Below are positions 33,480 to 43,914 of a stretch of 64,000 nt of DNA, one piece after another. Origin of the DNA: Bettongia penicillata ogilbyi (Eukaryota; Chordata; Mammalia; Diprotodontia; Potoroidae); contig JAJHZJ010000400.1 of the NCBI GenBank assembly GCA_023548195.1, positions 868,001 to 932,000 of the forward strand, in the 5' to 3' direction. The notes below the pieces were generated by a model. The model worked only from the letters and a program-made list of their open reading frames with translations, did not search any database and had not been told where the DNA came from. Position numbers and translations under genes: made by a program. Numbering within the stretch: the first letter of the stretch is position 1; every line of letters starts with the position of its first letter.

Positions 33480-33730
33480 TTGGAACTATGCCCATAGGGC
33501 TATAAAATTGTGTATGACATTTCATCCAGCAATACAACTACTAGATCTGTATCCCAAAGAGACTATAAAAAAGTGAAAAGGGTCTACACATACAAAAAAA
33601 ATATTTATAGCATCTCTTTTTGTGGCAGAAAAGAATTGGAAATTGAGGGAATGTTCATCAATTGGGGAATAACTGAACAAGTTGAGGTATACGAATATAA
33701 TGGAATAGTATTGTCCTATAAGAAATGATG
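33480..33730 (+). pseudogene. L1 ORF2 C-terminal region
   Basis: Contains the TGTATCCCAAAGAGACTATA and AATTGGAAATTGAGGGAATG landmarks of the ORF2 tail. The open piece 33510-33728 includes LEIEGMFINWGITEQVEVYE. A frameshift upstream and stops elsewhere make it inactive. The segment 33633-33711 is the second copy of the 79-bp duplication. Confidence 0.75.
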
Positions 33731-34375
33731 AACAGAGTTACATGAACTGATGCTGAGAGAAGTGAGAAGAATTAGGAGAACACTGCACACAGCAACAACA
33801 ACATTGTGTGATGGTCAACTATGACTGACTGTTCTCTTTTCAGCAATATATTGATTCAAGATAATTCCAAAAGACTTATGATAGAATAAGTTATCCACAC
33901 CCAAAGGAAGAATTCTGGAGTCTGAAGGCAGATAAAAGCATACTATTCCACTTTTCTTTTGTACTTTATTTTACTTTACTTTATTTATTTTTACTTTATT
34001 GTGGTTTTTCCCCTTTATTCTGATTATTTCACAACATAACTAATATGGCAATATATTTAGCATGATTATAAACATATAACCCATACCAGATTTCTTACTA
34101 TCTCAGGGAAGGCTAAGAGGAGAGGAAGGAAGAAAATCTTGGAGCTCAAAATCTTATATAAAATGAATGTTGGAAACTATATTTACATGTAATTGGAAAA
34201 AAGAAAATATTAAATGCACATATATACATACATACATATATAATAAAAAAGTAAAAAATAAATATGAAATATTTAATCAGAAAAAAACAATAGACCAGAA
34301 AATAGACCAAGATGAGGAAATTTAAGGATTATTGGACTACCTAAAACCTTTGATCAAAGAAACAGCATTGTTTTT

Positions 34376-34656
34376 CTTTTTTTGCTTTGTGTTTTTGTTG
34401 TTATTTTTTAATCATATCTGACTCTTTGAGACCTCACTTGGCATTTGCTTTGCAAAGATATTGAATGGTTTGCTCTTTCCTTGTAATGTCCCTTTTTACA
34501 TCCTTTTACAGATGAGGAAACTGAGGCAAACAGTTAAGTAACTGGGCCAGGGTCGCATAGCTATTAACAAGTTAAAGCCATATTTGAACTCAGGCAGATG
34601 AGTCTTTCTGACTCCAGGATTAGCATTCTATCCACTCTACCACTTAGTTGCCATGA
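34376..34656 (-). mobile_element. Marsupial SINE inserted in L1 ORF1
   Basis: A well-kept minus-strand copy: ATATCTGACTCTTTGAGACC, TTTTACAGATGAGGAAACTG, AGGCAAACAGTTAAGTAACT, GGGTCGCATAGCTATTAACA, CTGACTCCAGGATTAGC and TATCCACTCTACCACTTAG, the last being the complement of a tRNA-like head. The L1 RRM sequence continues on both sides, so the SINE is younger than this L1. AGAAA-type flanks suggest a short TSD. Confidence 0.8.
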
Positions 34657-34659
34657 AGA

Positions 34660-35100
34660 AAGATCTTAAACATAATATGTCAAGGAATTATTAAAGAAAA
34701 TTGCCCAGATATCCTCAAACCAGAGGGGGAAACATACAAATTAGAAGAATCCAGTGATCAGTACCTGAGAGAGATACCAAAATGATAACTTCCAGCAATA
34801 TTATAGCCAAATTTCATAGTGCTCAAGTTAAAGAGAAAATATTTCAAGAAACCAGAAAGAAACCATTCAAAATGTTAAACCATCATCAGGATCGCACAGT
34901 ATTTAGCAGCTACCATCTACAGGAGATTAGGGTTAGAAAATGCTATTCCAGAATATAAAAGAGTTGGGATTACAACCAAGAATCCCCTAACCAACAAAAC
35001 TGAATATAATCATTCGAAGGAAAAAATAGATATTGAATGAAATATAAGATTTTCAAGCACAACTGATGAAAATATAGTATCTGAATAGAAAATCTTACTT
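34660..35100 (+). pseudogene. L1 ORF1 C-terminal domain fragment
   Basis: After the SINE, sequence colinear with 8650-9080 continues, through a block like GAGAGATACCAAAATGATAA and AACCAAGAATCCCCTAACC. It has several frameshifts and stops. Confidence 0.65.
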
Positions 35101-35539
35101 TAAAATACTAAACTCAAGAGAAGCAGGAAGATAAAGAAAGGGGAAAACTATCTCACTTAAATGCACAAGGAAGCACTTCATTTTTTAGTGAAGGGAAAAT
35201 GATGGAGGGCAGGGTAAGGTAACACTTGAACCTCATTCACATCTAAGTTGACTCAAAGAAGAATATGCACACTACATCCATACAAAGATCTCTGTATGTA
35301 TGTTTATATGTATATAGACATCCTAAATTTGTAGTACAAATCTATCTTACCCAATAGAGAAGTAGAAGGGAAGGGAATAAGACAAAGAAAGGATTCTAAA
35401 AAGGATGGTAGATAAAGGAAGGCAATGAGCAAAGGCAAGATGGACTTTAAAGGAGGGGAGGAGTTGAGAAGGTAGGGAGGGAGAGAAAGAGAATAAGAAA
35501 GAGAAGAAAATGAGACTGATGGAAATGAACAGTTAGTAA

Positions 35540-35875
35540 TCATAATTGTGAATGTGAATAAGATGATCTCACCCATAAGGAGATAGCAGAATGGATCAGA
35601 AACCAGAATTCAACAATATGCTGTTTACAAGAAACAAACTTGAAACAGAGAGATACACACAGTTAAAATAAGGTCCTGGAACAGAATCTATTGTGCTTCA
35701 ACTGAGGTAAAAAATCATAGGGGGAATGAAAGCAAAAATAAAGACCTAACTAAAGGAATAAACAGGGAAATTACATCTTGCTAAAAGGAACCATAGCTAA
35801 TGAAGTAATATCAAAAATAACATGAACATATACACATATATAGGTACACACATGCATGCATGCATGCACATGCAT

Positions 35876-35919
<44 letters not shown>

Positions 35920-36137
35920 CAAATGGCATGGCTTCTAAATTCTCGAAACAAAAGTTAAATGAAATACAGGAAGAAATAGATAGTAACACCATACCAGTGG
36001 AAAACCTCAACTTTCCTCTCTCAGAGCTACATAAAACTGATCATAAAATAAATAAAAAAGAAGCAAAGGAGATGAATAGAATCTTAGAAAAGTTACATAT
36101 GATAGACCTCTGGAGAAAAGTGAATATCATGATTTAG
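35540..36137 (+). pseudogene. L1 ORF2 endonuclease fragment
   Basis: Encodes recognisable APE-type L1 endonuclease pieces: QNSTICCLQETN near 35603-35640 (its Glu is the expected catalytic residue), then after a CA microsatellite TPNGMASKF and INKKEAKEMNRILEKLHMID (36010-36110). The frame is interrupted by the repeat, the Asp-rich VGDFN-like motif has degenerated to VENLN, and the domain stops near 36130 where ORF2 is deleted. In an intact L1 this nuclease nicks the target at TTTT/AA. Confidence 0.75.
35850..35917. repeat. (CATG)n(CA)n microsatellite
   Basis: CATG tetranucleotides pass into about 19 CA units. This alternating purine-pyrimidine tract has replaced part of the endonuclease-coding sequence. 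Confidence 0.9.
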
Positions 36138-36297
36138 CTAATCAGATTAGCTAAAATGACAAAAAAGGAAAATGATAAATGTAGGAGAGGATCTAGGAAA
36201 ACTGGGACACTAGTGCACTGTTTGCAGTTCTGAATTAATCCAACAATTTTGGAAAATAATTTGGAACTATGCCCAAAGTTCAACAAAACTGCATATC

Positions 36298-38112
36298 TTT
36301 TTTTTCTTCTTTCCTGTTTACCTTTTCATGCCTCTCTTGTATTTTGTATTTGAAGATTGAATTTTCTGTTGAGGGCTGGTCTTTTCATCAAGAAGTTTTG
36401 GAAGTCTCCTATTTCATTGAATGTCTATCCCCTCTCCTGAAAGATTATGCTCAATTTCACTGCGTAGTTGATACTTGGTTGCAATTCAAGCTCTTTTGCT
36501 TTATGGAATATTGTCTTATGGAATTTTTTGTTTTTCTGGCAGCTTGCAACATTTTATTTGACCTGGTAATTTTGGAATTTGAGTACAATATTCATTGGCA
36601 TTTTCAACTTTGGATCTCTTTTAGGAGGTGATTGGTGGATCTTTTGATGACTATTTTATGTTATGGTTCTAGGACCTCAGGGCAATTCTTCTTGAGGATT
36701 TCCTTAAAGATGCTGTCCAGGTTCTTTTTTCATCATGGTTTTCAGGTAGACCAATGATTTTTAAATTGCTATTCTCAAAGTCAGTCATTTTGCCAATGCA
36801 GTATTTTACATATTCTTCTATTTCTTTCATTACTTTGTTTCTGTTTGACTAATTCTTGATATCTCATAGACTCATTAGCTTCCACTTGCCCAATTCTAAT
36901 TTTTAATGAATTGTTTTCTTCTGTAAATTTTGTATCTCCTTTTCCATTTGGCCACTTCTACTTTTTGAGGAGTTCTTTTCTTCAGTATTCTTTTTTCCAT
37001 TTGGTCAATTTTATTTTTTAAGGAATCATTTTCTTCAGTGTACTTCCCCTGCATCTCCCTCAATTTGGTTAATTGTTCTTTTTAAGGAACTATTTTCTAC
37101 AGTCAATTTTTATCCTTCCTTTTCCAAGCTATCCACTCTTCTCTTCTATACCTTTAATTTCCTTTCCCAATTTTTCATCTATCTCTATTATTTTACTTTT
37201 AAAATCCTTCTTGAGCTCTTCCAAGAAGGCTTTTTGAGATTGAGATCAGTTCATATTCCCTTTGAGGTTTCTGATGTGGGTATATTGACAATATTGTCCT
37301 CTTCTGAATTTGTGCCTCAATGTCCCCATAATAAAAATCTATGATCATTGTCCATTTCTGCTTTTTGCTCATGGTATTTTCTTATTTCCTGGCTTTTAAA
37401 GCTTATCACTCCAGTACAGGGGGCACTGACACAAGCTTCTTGTATTGGGAGCCTGGATCTATTTACTGGCTTTGTGGCCTCAGGTGCTGGCAATTGGCGG
37501 CTATAGGAGTCTGGCAGCTTACCTCATGCTGAGCTAGGATAAGCAGCACTGGAGTTTTCTGGGTGGAGGTAGGGCTGGAGAATCCAGCCCCTGGATGATG
37601 CATGTTCACCTGGGTTTCTTTAAAACACTGGAAGATTTGGCTGCTGGAGGATGGCTGCCAGCCTGGATCTGTGCCCGCTGGAGTCATGCTTCCTGGCGTT
37701 GTGGTAAAACACTGGGAATTTTTTGTTGCTGAATACTGGGGCATGCTGTGGCTTTTCAAGCTGGTGTCTACTGGTTTCCCTGTCTGTGCTTTGGAACTTG
37801 GGGGTCCTGGTATTGACACTTGCCTGCTCCACCACCCTGGGGCTCAGGATTTGCCCCTGGTTTAGTGAGGTAAGGCTTGCCACTGGCTTGCTGGAACCCC
37901 TCCCATTCTATTCTGTTCCTCTTCCTCCAAAGCTACAGAGAGCATTTCCACTAATTATTCAAGCTTACTGAGCTACAAGACTATTGCATATTATTTTTCT
38001 GCTCACTTGGTTGTTCTAAGGTTTTTTCTGGGGCAATATTTCCTGGACTTTCAGAGGTCAATAAGGGAGGGTGAAAGTGACTCACTTTTTGCTCTGTCAT
38101 CTTGAATCCTGA
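36298..38112 (-). mobile_element. 5'UTR+ORF1-only L1 copy, nested antisense
   Basis: The minus-strand 5' end near 38112 reads TCAAGATGACAGAGCAAAAA. A 5'UTR (to 37373) and ORF1 (37372 to about 36330) follow, and then at once an A-run at 36298-36304. No spacer, ORF2 or 3'UTR follows. The plus-strand L1 resumes on the other side at about 38128, so this was an insertion. It looks like a retrocopy of an RNA that ended, or was primed, just after ORF1. A degenerate TSD (GCATATCTTT against GCAAATTCTTT) is possible. Confidence 0.7.
36330..37372 (-). pseudogene. L1 ORF1, broken
   Basis: The minus strand starts ATGAGCAAAAAGCAGAAATG at 37372 (MSKKQKW-like). It contains a Glu/Lys-rich N-terminal part, a long coiled coil (about 37230-36780), and RRM and C-terminal regions down to about 36330. 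Numerous stops and indels leave no long frame on the coding strand. The start is placed by homology with the MSKKQ starts at 54763 and 60620. Confidence 0.7.
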
Positions 38113-38819
38113 AGTGATCTCTGAGCAAATTCTTTGATGCAGCATTACCACTTCTAGGTCTATATCCCAAAGAGATCATACCATAGGGAAAATGACCTAC
38201 ATGTGCAAAAATTTTTGTAGTAATTCTCTTTGTGGTGTCCAAATATTGGAAATTGATGGGATGTTCATGAATTGGGCAATGGCAGAAGAAGTTGCGGAAT
38301 ATGAATGTAATGGAATACAATTGTGCAATAAGAAAGGCACTTGAAGATTTCAGTGGGGAAAAAAAAAACACCTTGAAACATTTGTATGAACTGATGCAAA
38401 GTGAAATGAACAGAACCAGGAAAACATTGAACATACCAATATGATGTGATGATCAGCTATGAATAACTCAACTGCTATCAACAAGAAAATGATCAAAGAT
38501 GAGCACAAAGTACTCTTGAAGGAAAATGTTATCCATATCCAGGTAAAGAACTGATAGACTGAATGAAGATGGAAAGTTTATTTTTTTACTTGATCTTATT
38601 CTTTTTCTTGTATCTTTCCCCTTTTATCTCGTTTCTCCTTCCACAACTGTGATAAATATGAAAATATTTTGCATAATAGCACATGCTTAAACTATATCAA
38701 ACTCCCTATCATTTTTGGAAGGGAAAGGGCAAGGCAGGAGGGTAAAAAAATGGAACTCAAAACCTTTAAATAATAAATGCTAAAATTTTTCTTGAATTGT
38801 GGAAATAAAATACAATTTA

Positions 38820-39760
38820 AGAATAAAAAAGAGAAAAATCAAGTAAGTGATTTAAAGGAAAAATTGGAAAGTGAAATGAGAGAGACACAAGAAAATCACA
38901 AAAAAAGAATCGACAGTTTAATAAAAGAGGCACCAAAGATACTGAATAACAGCAAAAATCACCTTAAAAACAAAGAATTTATCAAAGTCAAAAGAGGTAC
39001 AAAAATCCAATGAAGAGAATACCTTGAAAAATAGAACTGATCAAATGGAAAAAAAAGAGGCACAAAAATTCAACATAATGTCTTAAAAATTAGAACTATA
39101 CTAGGGGAAGTTAATGCCTTTATGAGACATCAAGAATTAATCAAACAAATTTTTTTAAAAAATGAAAAACTAGAGATCATGTAAAATTTCTCAATGGAAA
39201 AGCAATTCACAATAGATCCAGAAGAGGTAATTTAAAATTGTTGGACTGCCTGAACACCAAAATAAAAGAAATAGAATCTGGATATTATATTTCAGAAAAT
39301 TATGAAGGAAAATTGCTCTGATATTCTTGAACCAGAGGGTAAAAGAAAAAAACAAAACAAAACAAAACAATTCACCTCCTGAAAGAGATCCCAAAGTAGA
39401 AATTCTCAGGAATATAATAGCTAAAATCCAGTCTTTAGGTCATTCAGAAAGTATTACAAGTAGCCAGAAAGAAACAATCTAAATATTACAGAACCAGTGA
39501 GGTTAACACAAGATTTAACATGTTCTTATTTAAAGGCTCAGAAAGATTGGAATTTCAGATTCCAGGAGGCAAAAAATCTAATATTACAATTAAGAATTAC
39601 CTACCCAGAAAAAGTGAGTATAATCCTTCAGTGGCAAAAATTGATATTCAGTGAAATAGAGGACTTTCAAGTCTTCCTGATGAAAAAACAAGAAATGAAT
39701 GGAAAAAATGGACTTTCAAATATGAGCCTCAAGAAAAGCATAAAAAGGTAAATAAACATT
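38820..39760 (+). pseudogene. L1 ORF1 fragment
   Basis: The plus strand has an open piece at 38777-39013 (coiled coil, with EKLESEMRETQENHKKRIDS). A later piece, 39497-39751, contains MRLTQDLTCSYLKAQKDWNF and LRITYPEKVSIILQWQKLIF, both diagnostic of the ORF1 C-terminal domain. Between them the RRM region is broken by stops and a CAAAA repeat at about 39348-39372. The N-terminus is missing through 5' truncation. Confidence 0.75.
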
Positions 39761-40344
39761 AAAGAGAAATCATTTTGGATTGAAAAAGATTAAATTGTTA
39801 ATGCTCCTACATGGGAAAATGATACTTGTAGCTCATTAGAACTTTCTCCTTATTAGGGCAGTTAAAAGGAGTATACATATAGAGTGGATACCAATGTGAA
39901 CTGAATAGGATTGGGTAATTATCTAAAAAATAAAATTAAGGGTTGAGAAAGAGTAATTTCACTGGGAGAAAGGTAAAGGAAGAAGTAGAATTGTGGTAAA
40001 TTATTTGATATAAATTAAGTATGAAAGAGTTTTTCACAATGGAGGAAAAGATGGGGGAGGAGTGTGAACCTTACTCTCATTGAGATTGATTCAACAAGGG
40101 AAAATTATACACACTCAGTTAGGTACAGAAAACTATCTTCCCATATAGGTGAATAGGAGGTGAAGGGGACAAGAGAAAAGGGGTAGGGGTTGATAGAAGG
40201 GAAGATGGATTGGTGAAAGTAAAAGTCAGAAACACATAGCTTCGGAGAATGGAGAGGATGAAAGGAGAGAATAGAATAAGGAAGGGGAAAATAGGATGGA
40301 GAGAAAAGCATATTCATCATAATTGTGAAAAATAAATTACAGCA

Positions 40345-41160
40345 AGTTTTTTTTCTGATAAAGACCTCATTTTTCAAATACATAAAGAGTCAAATTTATA
40401 GAAATGAGTCATTCTTCAATTAATAAGTGATCAAAGGATATAAACAGGTAGTTTTCAGATGAAGTAATAAAAGCTACATATAGACATATGAAAAAAATTC
40501 TATAAATCAGTATTGATTAGAGAAACACAAATTAAGCAACTCAGAGGTACCACCTCACATGAGTCAGATTCACTAATATTACAGAAAAAGGAAGATGACA
40601 AATGCTGGAGGGGATATGACAAAATTGAGACAGTGATGCACTCTCAGTGAAATGATATACTGATTCAGTCATTGGGGAAAACAATTTGGATCTGTGTTCA
40701 ACGGGCTACAAAACCATGCACACCTTTTGACCAAGGAATATAACTACTAGGCCTGTATCCCAAAGAGATAAATAAAGGAAAAAGGGTTATATGTACAAAA
40801 ATATTTATGGCAGCCCTTTTAGTGGTGGCAAAGAATTAGAAATTGAAGGTATGCCCATCTATTGAGGAATGCTGAACAAGTTCTTGCATGTGATTGAAAT
40901 GGAATACTATTGTGCTATAAGAAATGATAAGCTTTTAGAAATATGTGGAAAGACTAACATGGTCTGTTGCAAAGTGAAATGGGCAGAACAAGGAGAATAT
41001 TGTATAAAGTAACAGCAATACTGTATGGTAATGAGCTGTGAATGACTTGGTTATTTTCAGCAATACAATGAGCTGAGATAATTCTGAAGAATTTATTAAG
41101 AAAATGCTGTCAATCTCCACAGAAATAAGTGATACAGTCTGAATGCAGATAGTACTATAC
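40345..41160 (+). pseudogene. L1 ORF2 C-terminal fragment
   Basis: Colinear with 62050-62830: the AAATGAGTCATTCTTCAATT block, TGCTGGAGGGGATATGACAA, TACTAGGCCTGTATCCCAAA, and the region before the 3'UTR. Frames are broken throughout. Confidence 0.7.
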
Positions 41161-42126
41161 TTTTCCTTTGCTTTACTTATTTTTCCTGTTTTCCTTTGTC
41201 TTTTCTTTCATAACATGACTAACATGAAATATGTTTGGCATGACTGTACATATATAGCCTACATCAAATTTCTGATCTTCTCAGTGAAGTGAGAAAGGGA
41301 GGGAGAGAGGGAGAGAATCAATAACTTATTTTTAAAAATGTTTAAAATTGTTTTACACATAATTAGGAAAAATTCAATATATTTTTAAAAGATCACATTA
41401 CCAAATGCTGCTCATGTCTGTAAGTACTTAAATAATTAAATGTTTGATCTTGGCATTAAAAATATTGAGTCAAAGAACAAATCAAAAAAATAATGTTAAT
41501 TCATTAAAGAGAATAGTAACTACAAGACAACATTCCAAACTTCTGGATGTAGCAGTATTAGGGGGAAATGTATATCTTTTAATACCCAGAAGAATAAAAG
41601 AGAGAAAGGGTAAATCACTCAAGTGAGCATTCAATTTAAAAAAAACAAACAAACAAACTAGAAAAAGAAGAAACTTAAGGTCCCCAACCAAAATGAAAAT
41701 CTTAAAATTAAAGGTGAGATGAATAAAACGGAAAGTAAGTAAACCATGATATTAATTAATGAAATGTGTACAGTTTTATGAAAAAACAATAAAATACATA
41801 AACCATACATTAATTTGATTTTTTTTAAAAGATGAAAATCCATTTACTTGTATTAAATATGATAAGAGTGTTTGAACCACCACCATTGAAGATAGAATTA
41901 AAGCAATTATGACAAGTTATTTTGCTCCAGTGCATGCCAATAAAGTTGATAATCTAATTGAAATGCATGAATACTTACAAAAATGCATATTGTACAGAAT
42001 AGGAAATAAAACACTTAAATAACCCTGTCTTGGAAAAGGAAATTGAACAATCATCAATGAGTTCGCTAAAGAAAAAAACAGACATCATGACCAGATGGAT
42101 TTACATGTGAATCTGACCAAACATTT

Positions 42127-42141
42127 AAAAAATAATTAGCC
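42127..42141. repeat. Target-site duplication of mini-HAL1, left
   Basis: AAAAAATAATTAGCC, 14 of 15 identical to 42732-42746. Confidence 0.85.
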
Positions 42142-42731
42142 GGAGGAGCCAAGATGGCGGAGTAGAAAGACTCACGTATGAGATAAGCAAGGATGGGGGG
42201 GGGATGATGGAAGGGAGGGCAATGGGAGGAGGGAGCAATTTGAAGTCAACACTCAGGGAGGGACAGGCTCAAAAGACAGAATAGAAACAATGAGGGGCAG
42301 GCTAGGATGGAGGGAAATACAGTTAGTCTTACACAACACGACTATTATGGAAGTCATTTGCAAAACTACACAGATAGGGCCTATATTGAATTGCCTGCCT
42401 TCCCAAAGGGAATGGGTGGGGAGGGAGGGATGGGGAGAATTTGGAACTCAAAGTTTTAGGAACAACTGTTTAGTATTGTTCTTGCTACTAGGAAACAAGA
42501 AATACAGTTAATGGGGAATAGAAAGTCATCTGGTCCTACAGGACAAAAGAGAAGATGGGGACAAGAGAAGGGAGGGATGATAGAAGAGAGGGCAGATTGG
42601 TGATAGGGAAAATTAGAATGCTCGGTGTATTGGGGTGGGGGGAGGGGATACAAGGGGAGAAAATTTGGAACCCAAAACTTTGTGAAAATGAATGTAAAAA
42701 GTTAAATAAATAAATTTATATTTAAAAAAAT
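42142..42731 (+). mobile_element. 590-bp internally deleted HAL1 (SINE-like)
   Basis: The first 39 bp are the HAL1/L1 5' terminus (GGAGCCAAGATGGCGGAGTA, then GACTCACGTATG). At about 42180 the sequence jumps to the HAL1 3'UTR (AGATAAGCAAGGATGG onward) and follows it to the A-rich end. 5'UTR body, ORF1 and spacer are all missing. TSDs of 15 bp prove insertion as this short unit or deletion after insertion; intact ends favour a short RNA template. It carries no coding capacity and depends on L1 proteins in trans. Confidence 0.85.
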
Positions 42732-42746
42732 AAAAAACAATTAGCC
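42732..42746. repeat. Target-site duplication of mini-HAL1, right
   Basis: AAAAAACAATTAGCC, one base different from 42127-42141. Confidence 0.85.
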
Positions 42747-43045
42747 CTAATACTATACACATTATTTGAAAAAAAAATAAACAAAAAGTAGTTCAACAAA
42801 TTCCTTTTGTGACACAAATGTGATGTTGATACCTAATCCAGGAAAAACAAAACAGAAACAAAACAATACCCCAATTTCCTTATTGAATATTGATGTAAAA
42901 TTTTAAATGAAACATAATGAGATTACAGTAATATATCACAAAGAATATACACTATGATCAGGTGGAATATAACCCAGGAATGCATGGCTGGTTTAATACT
43001 TTAAATATACCACTAACATAATTGATATTATCTAAATGGGCCTGA

Positions 43046-43910
43046 ACAATTCATTTTATGTTCCTCAGGCCAAAGAAGCATCACATTTGGAGGTGGGAAA
43101 GGGGTGAGATTTGAGCTCATACAGATCCAGATTATGTGCACATTACCAAAAGAAAAGAGTCTTAAAGTAAAATTAACAAAGATATTACAGGCAGCCCCCT
43201 AACTACAAAACCACAACTTTTCAGAATTTCTTTGCCATATTATCAACCTCAGAAAGGCAGGATTTGTTGGTAGGGAAGAATTCTCAAGTGTAGCTTACAG
43301 AAACCAATTTAACCTAAAATGTACTGGAAGTACGACCTTAATTAGCAGGGTTGCAGTATCTATTCATCGCATATAATGATGTTTCTATGAAAAATATATT
43401 CAGCAATGAGTGTTCAAAAAGGACACCTTCTAACAGCATTTCTCCAGTCTTTGGACAGCAGTAATACTTTTTTATGGTTCTTTAGGGATTTTACTAATAA
43501 TAAAGATGAGGAAACAGAAGGTGAAGTAACTCCAATTCTTTCTTCTTCCTTTTCCTTATCCTTCTTTAATAAAAAGTTGTCCATAAACAATTTGATGAGT
43601 TCTCCATTTTATTTTAGGAAGTAATATACTATAAATCATTATGAGAAGTTTAGGAAAGAACACCCCATAAAGATATGGTTGTACCCCTTACTAATGGGGC
43701 TCCAAGTACTGATGAAGGAAGAACTAATCCTTTGTATAAGATTATACAGGCAAACTAGAGATCATTACTTGCCACTTTGCTCTGTGACCTTTTCCTTTGA
43801 AAAGAGAACACTCAGTTGGGCTCTGGCAATTCATTTGTTAGCCTCATCATCTATATGTACATTCATAGAAAGTATACTGGAAAGGAAAATGAACTTAAGC
43901 ATAGTATTCA
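43046..43910. other. No recognised gene or repeat
   Basis: Short frames at 43406-43624 and 43679-43954 have no family features. They may be chance. Confidence 0.45.
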
Positions 43911-43914
43911 AAAT

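Larger units (their letters stand above)
31835..34240 (+). mobile_element. L1, 5'-truncated: ORF2 second half and 3'UTR
   Basis: It starts in the region after the RT active site (the block AATAAACCCCAATAAATCAT near 32070), then the connection domain, C-terminal cysteine-rich region and 3'UTR ending near 34240. Three microsatellites and a 79-bp internal duplication disturb it. Frames are broken. It is the first of several same-strand L1 pieces in a row. Confidence 0.8.
34270..38810 (+). mobile_element. L1 with ORF2 core deleted, split by an antisense L1
   Basis: Part 1 (34270-36297) has the ORF1 RRM/C-terminal region, spacer and the ORF2 endonuclease start, then jumps near 36130 to the ORF2 C-terminal region. 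Part 2 (38128-38810) finishes the C-terminal tail and 3'UTR. Between them lies an antisense L1 (36298-38112). A SINE (34376-34656) and a CA microsatellite (about 35878-35917) also interrupt it. The reverse transcriptase domain is missing. Confidence 0.75.
38815..41395 (+). mobile_element. L1, 5'-truncated, ORF2 core deleted
   Basis: ORF1 from inside the coiled coil (38820-39760), spacer (39760-40315), the first few bases of ORF2 (CATCATAATTGTGAA at about 40315-40329), then an abrupt jump to the ORF2 C-terminal part (from about 40345) and 3'UTR to 41395. Endonuclease and RT are absent. It abuts the 3' end of the previous L1. Confidence 0.8.
41400..43045 (+). mobile_element. L1 ORF2 fragment, RT fingers region, split by mini-HAL1
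   Basis: The flanks 41400-42126 and 42747-43045 join into one ORF2 region upstream of the RT active site. After the insert the sequence encodes [13 protein letters not shown] (42872-42910), the counterpart of the PISLMNIDAKIL motif of L1 RT, and an IPGMQGWF-like segment. Homology stops near 43045, before the catalytic FADD. The fragment is heavily diverged. Confidence 0.75.
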
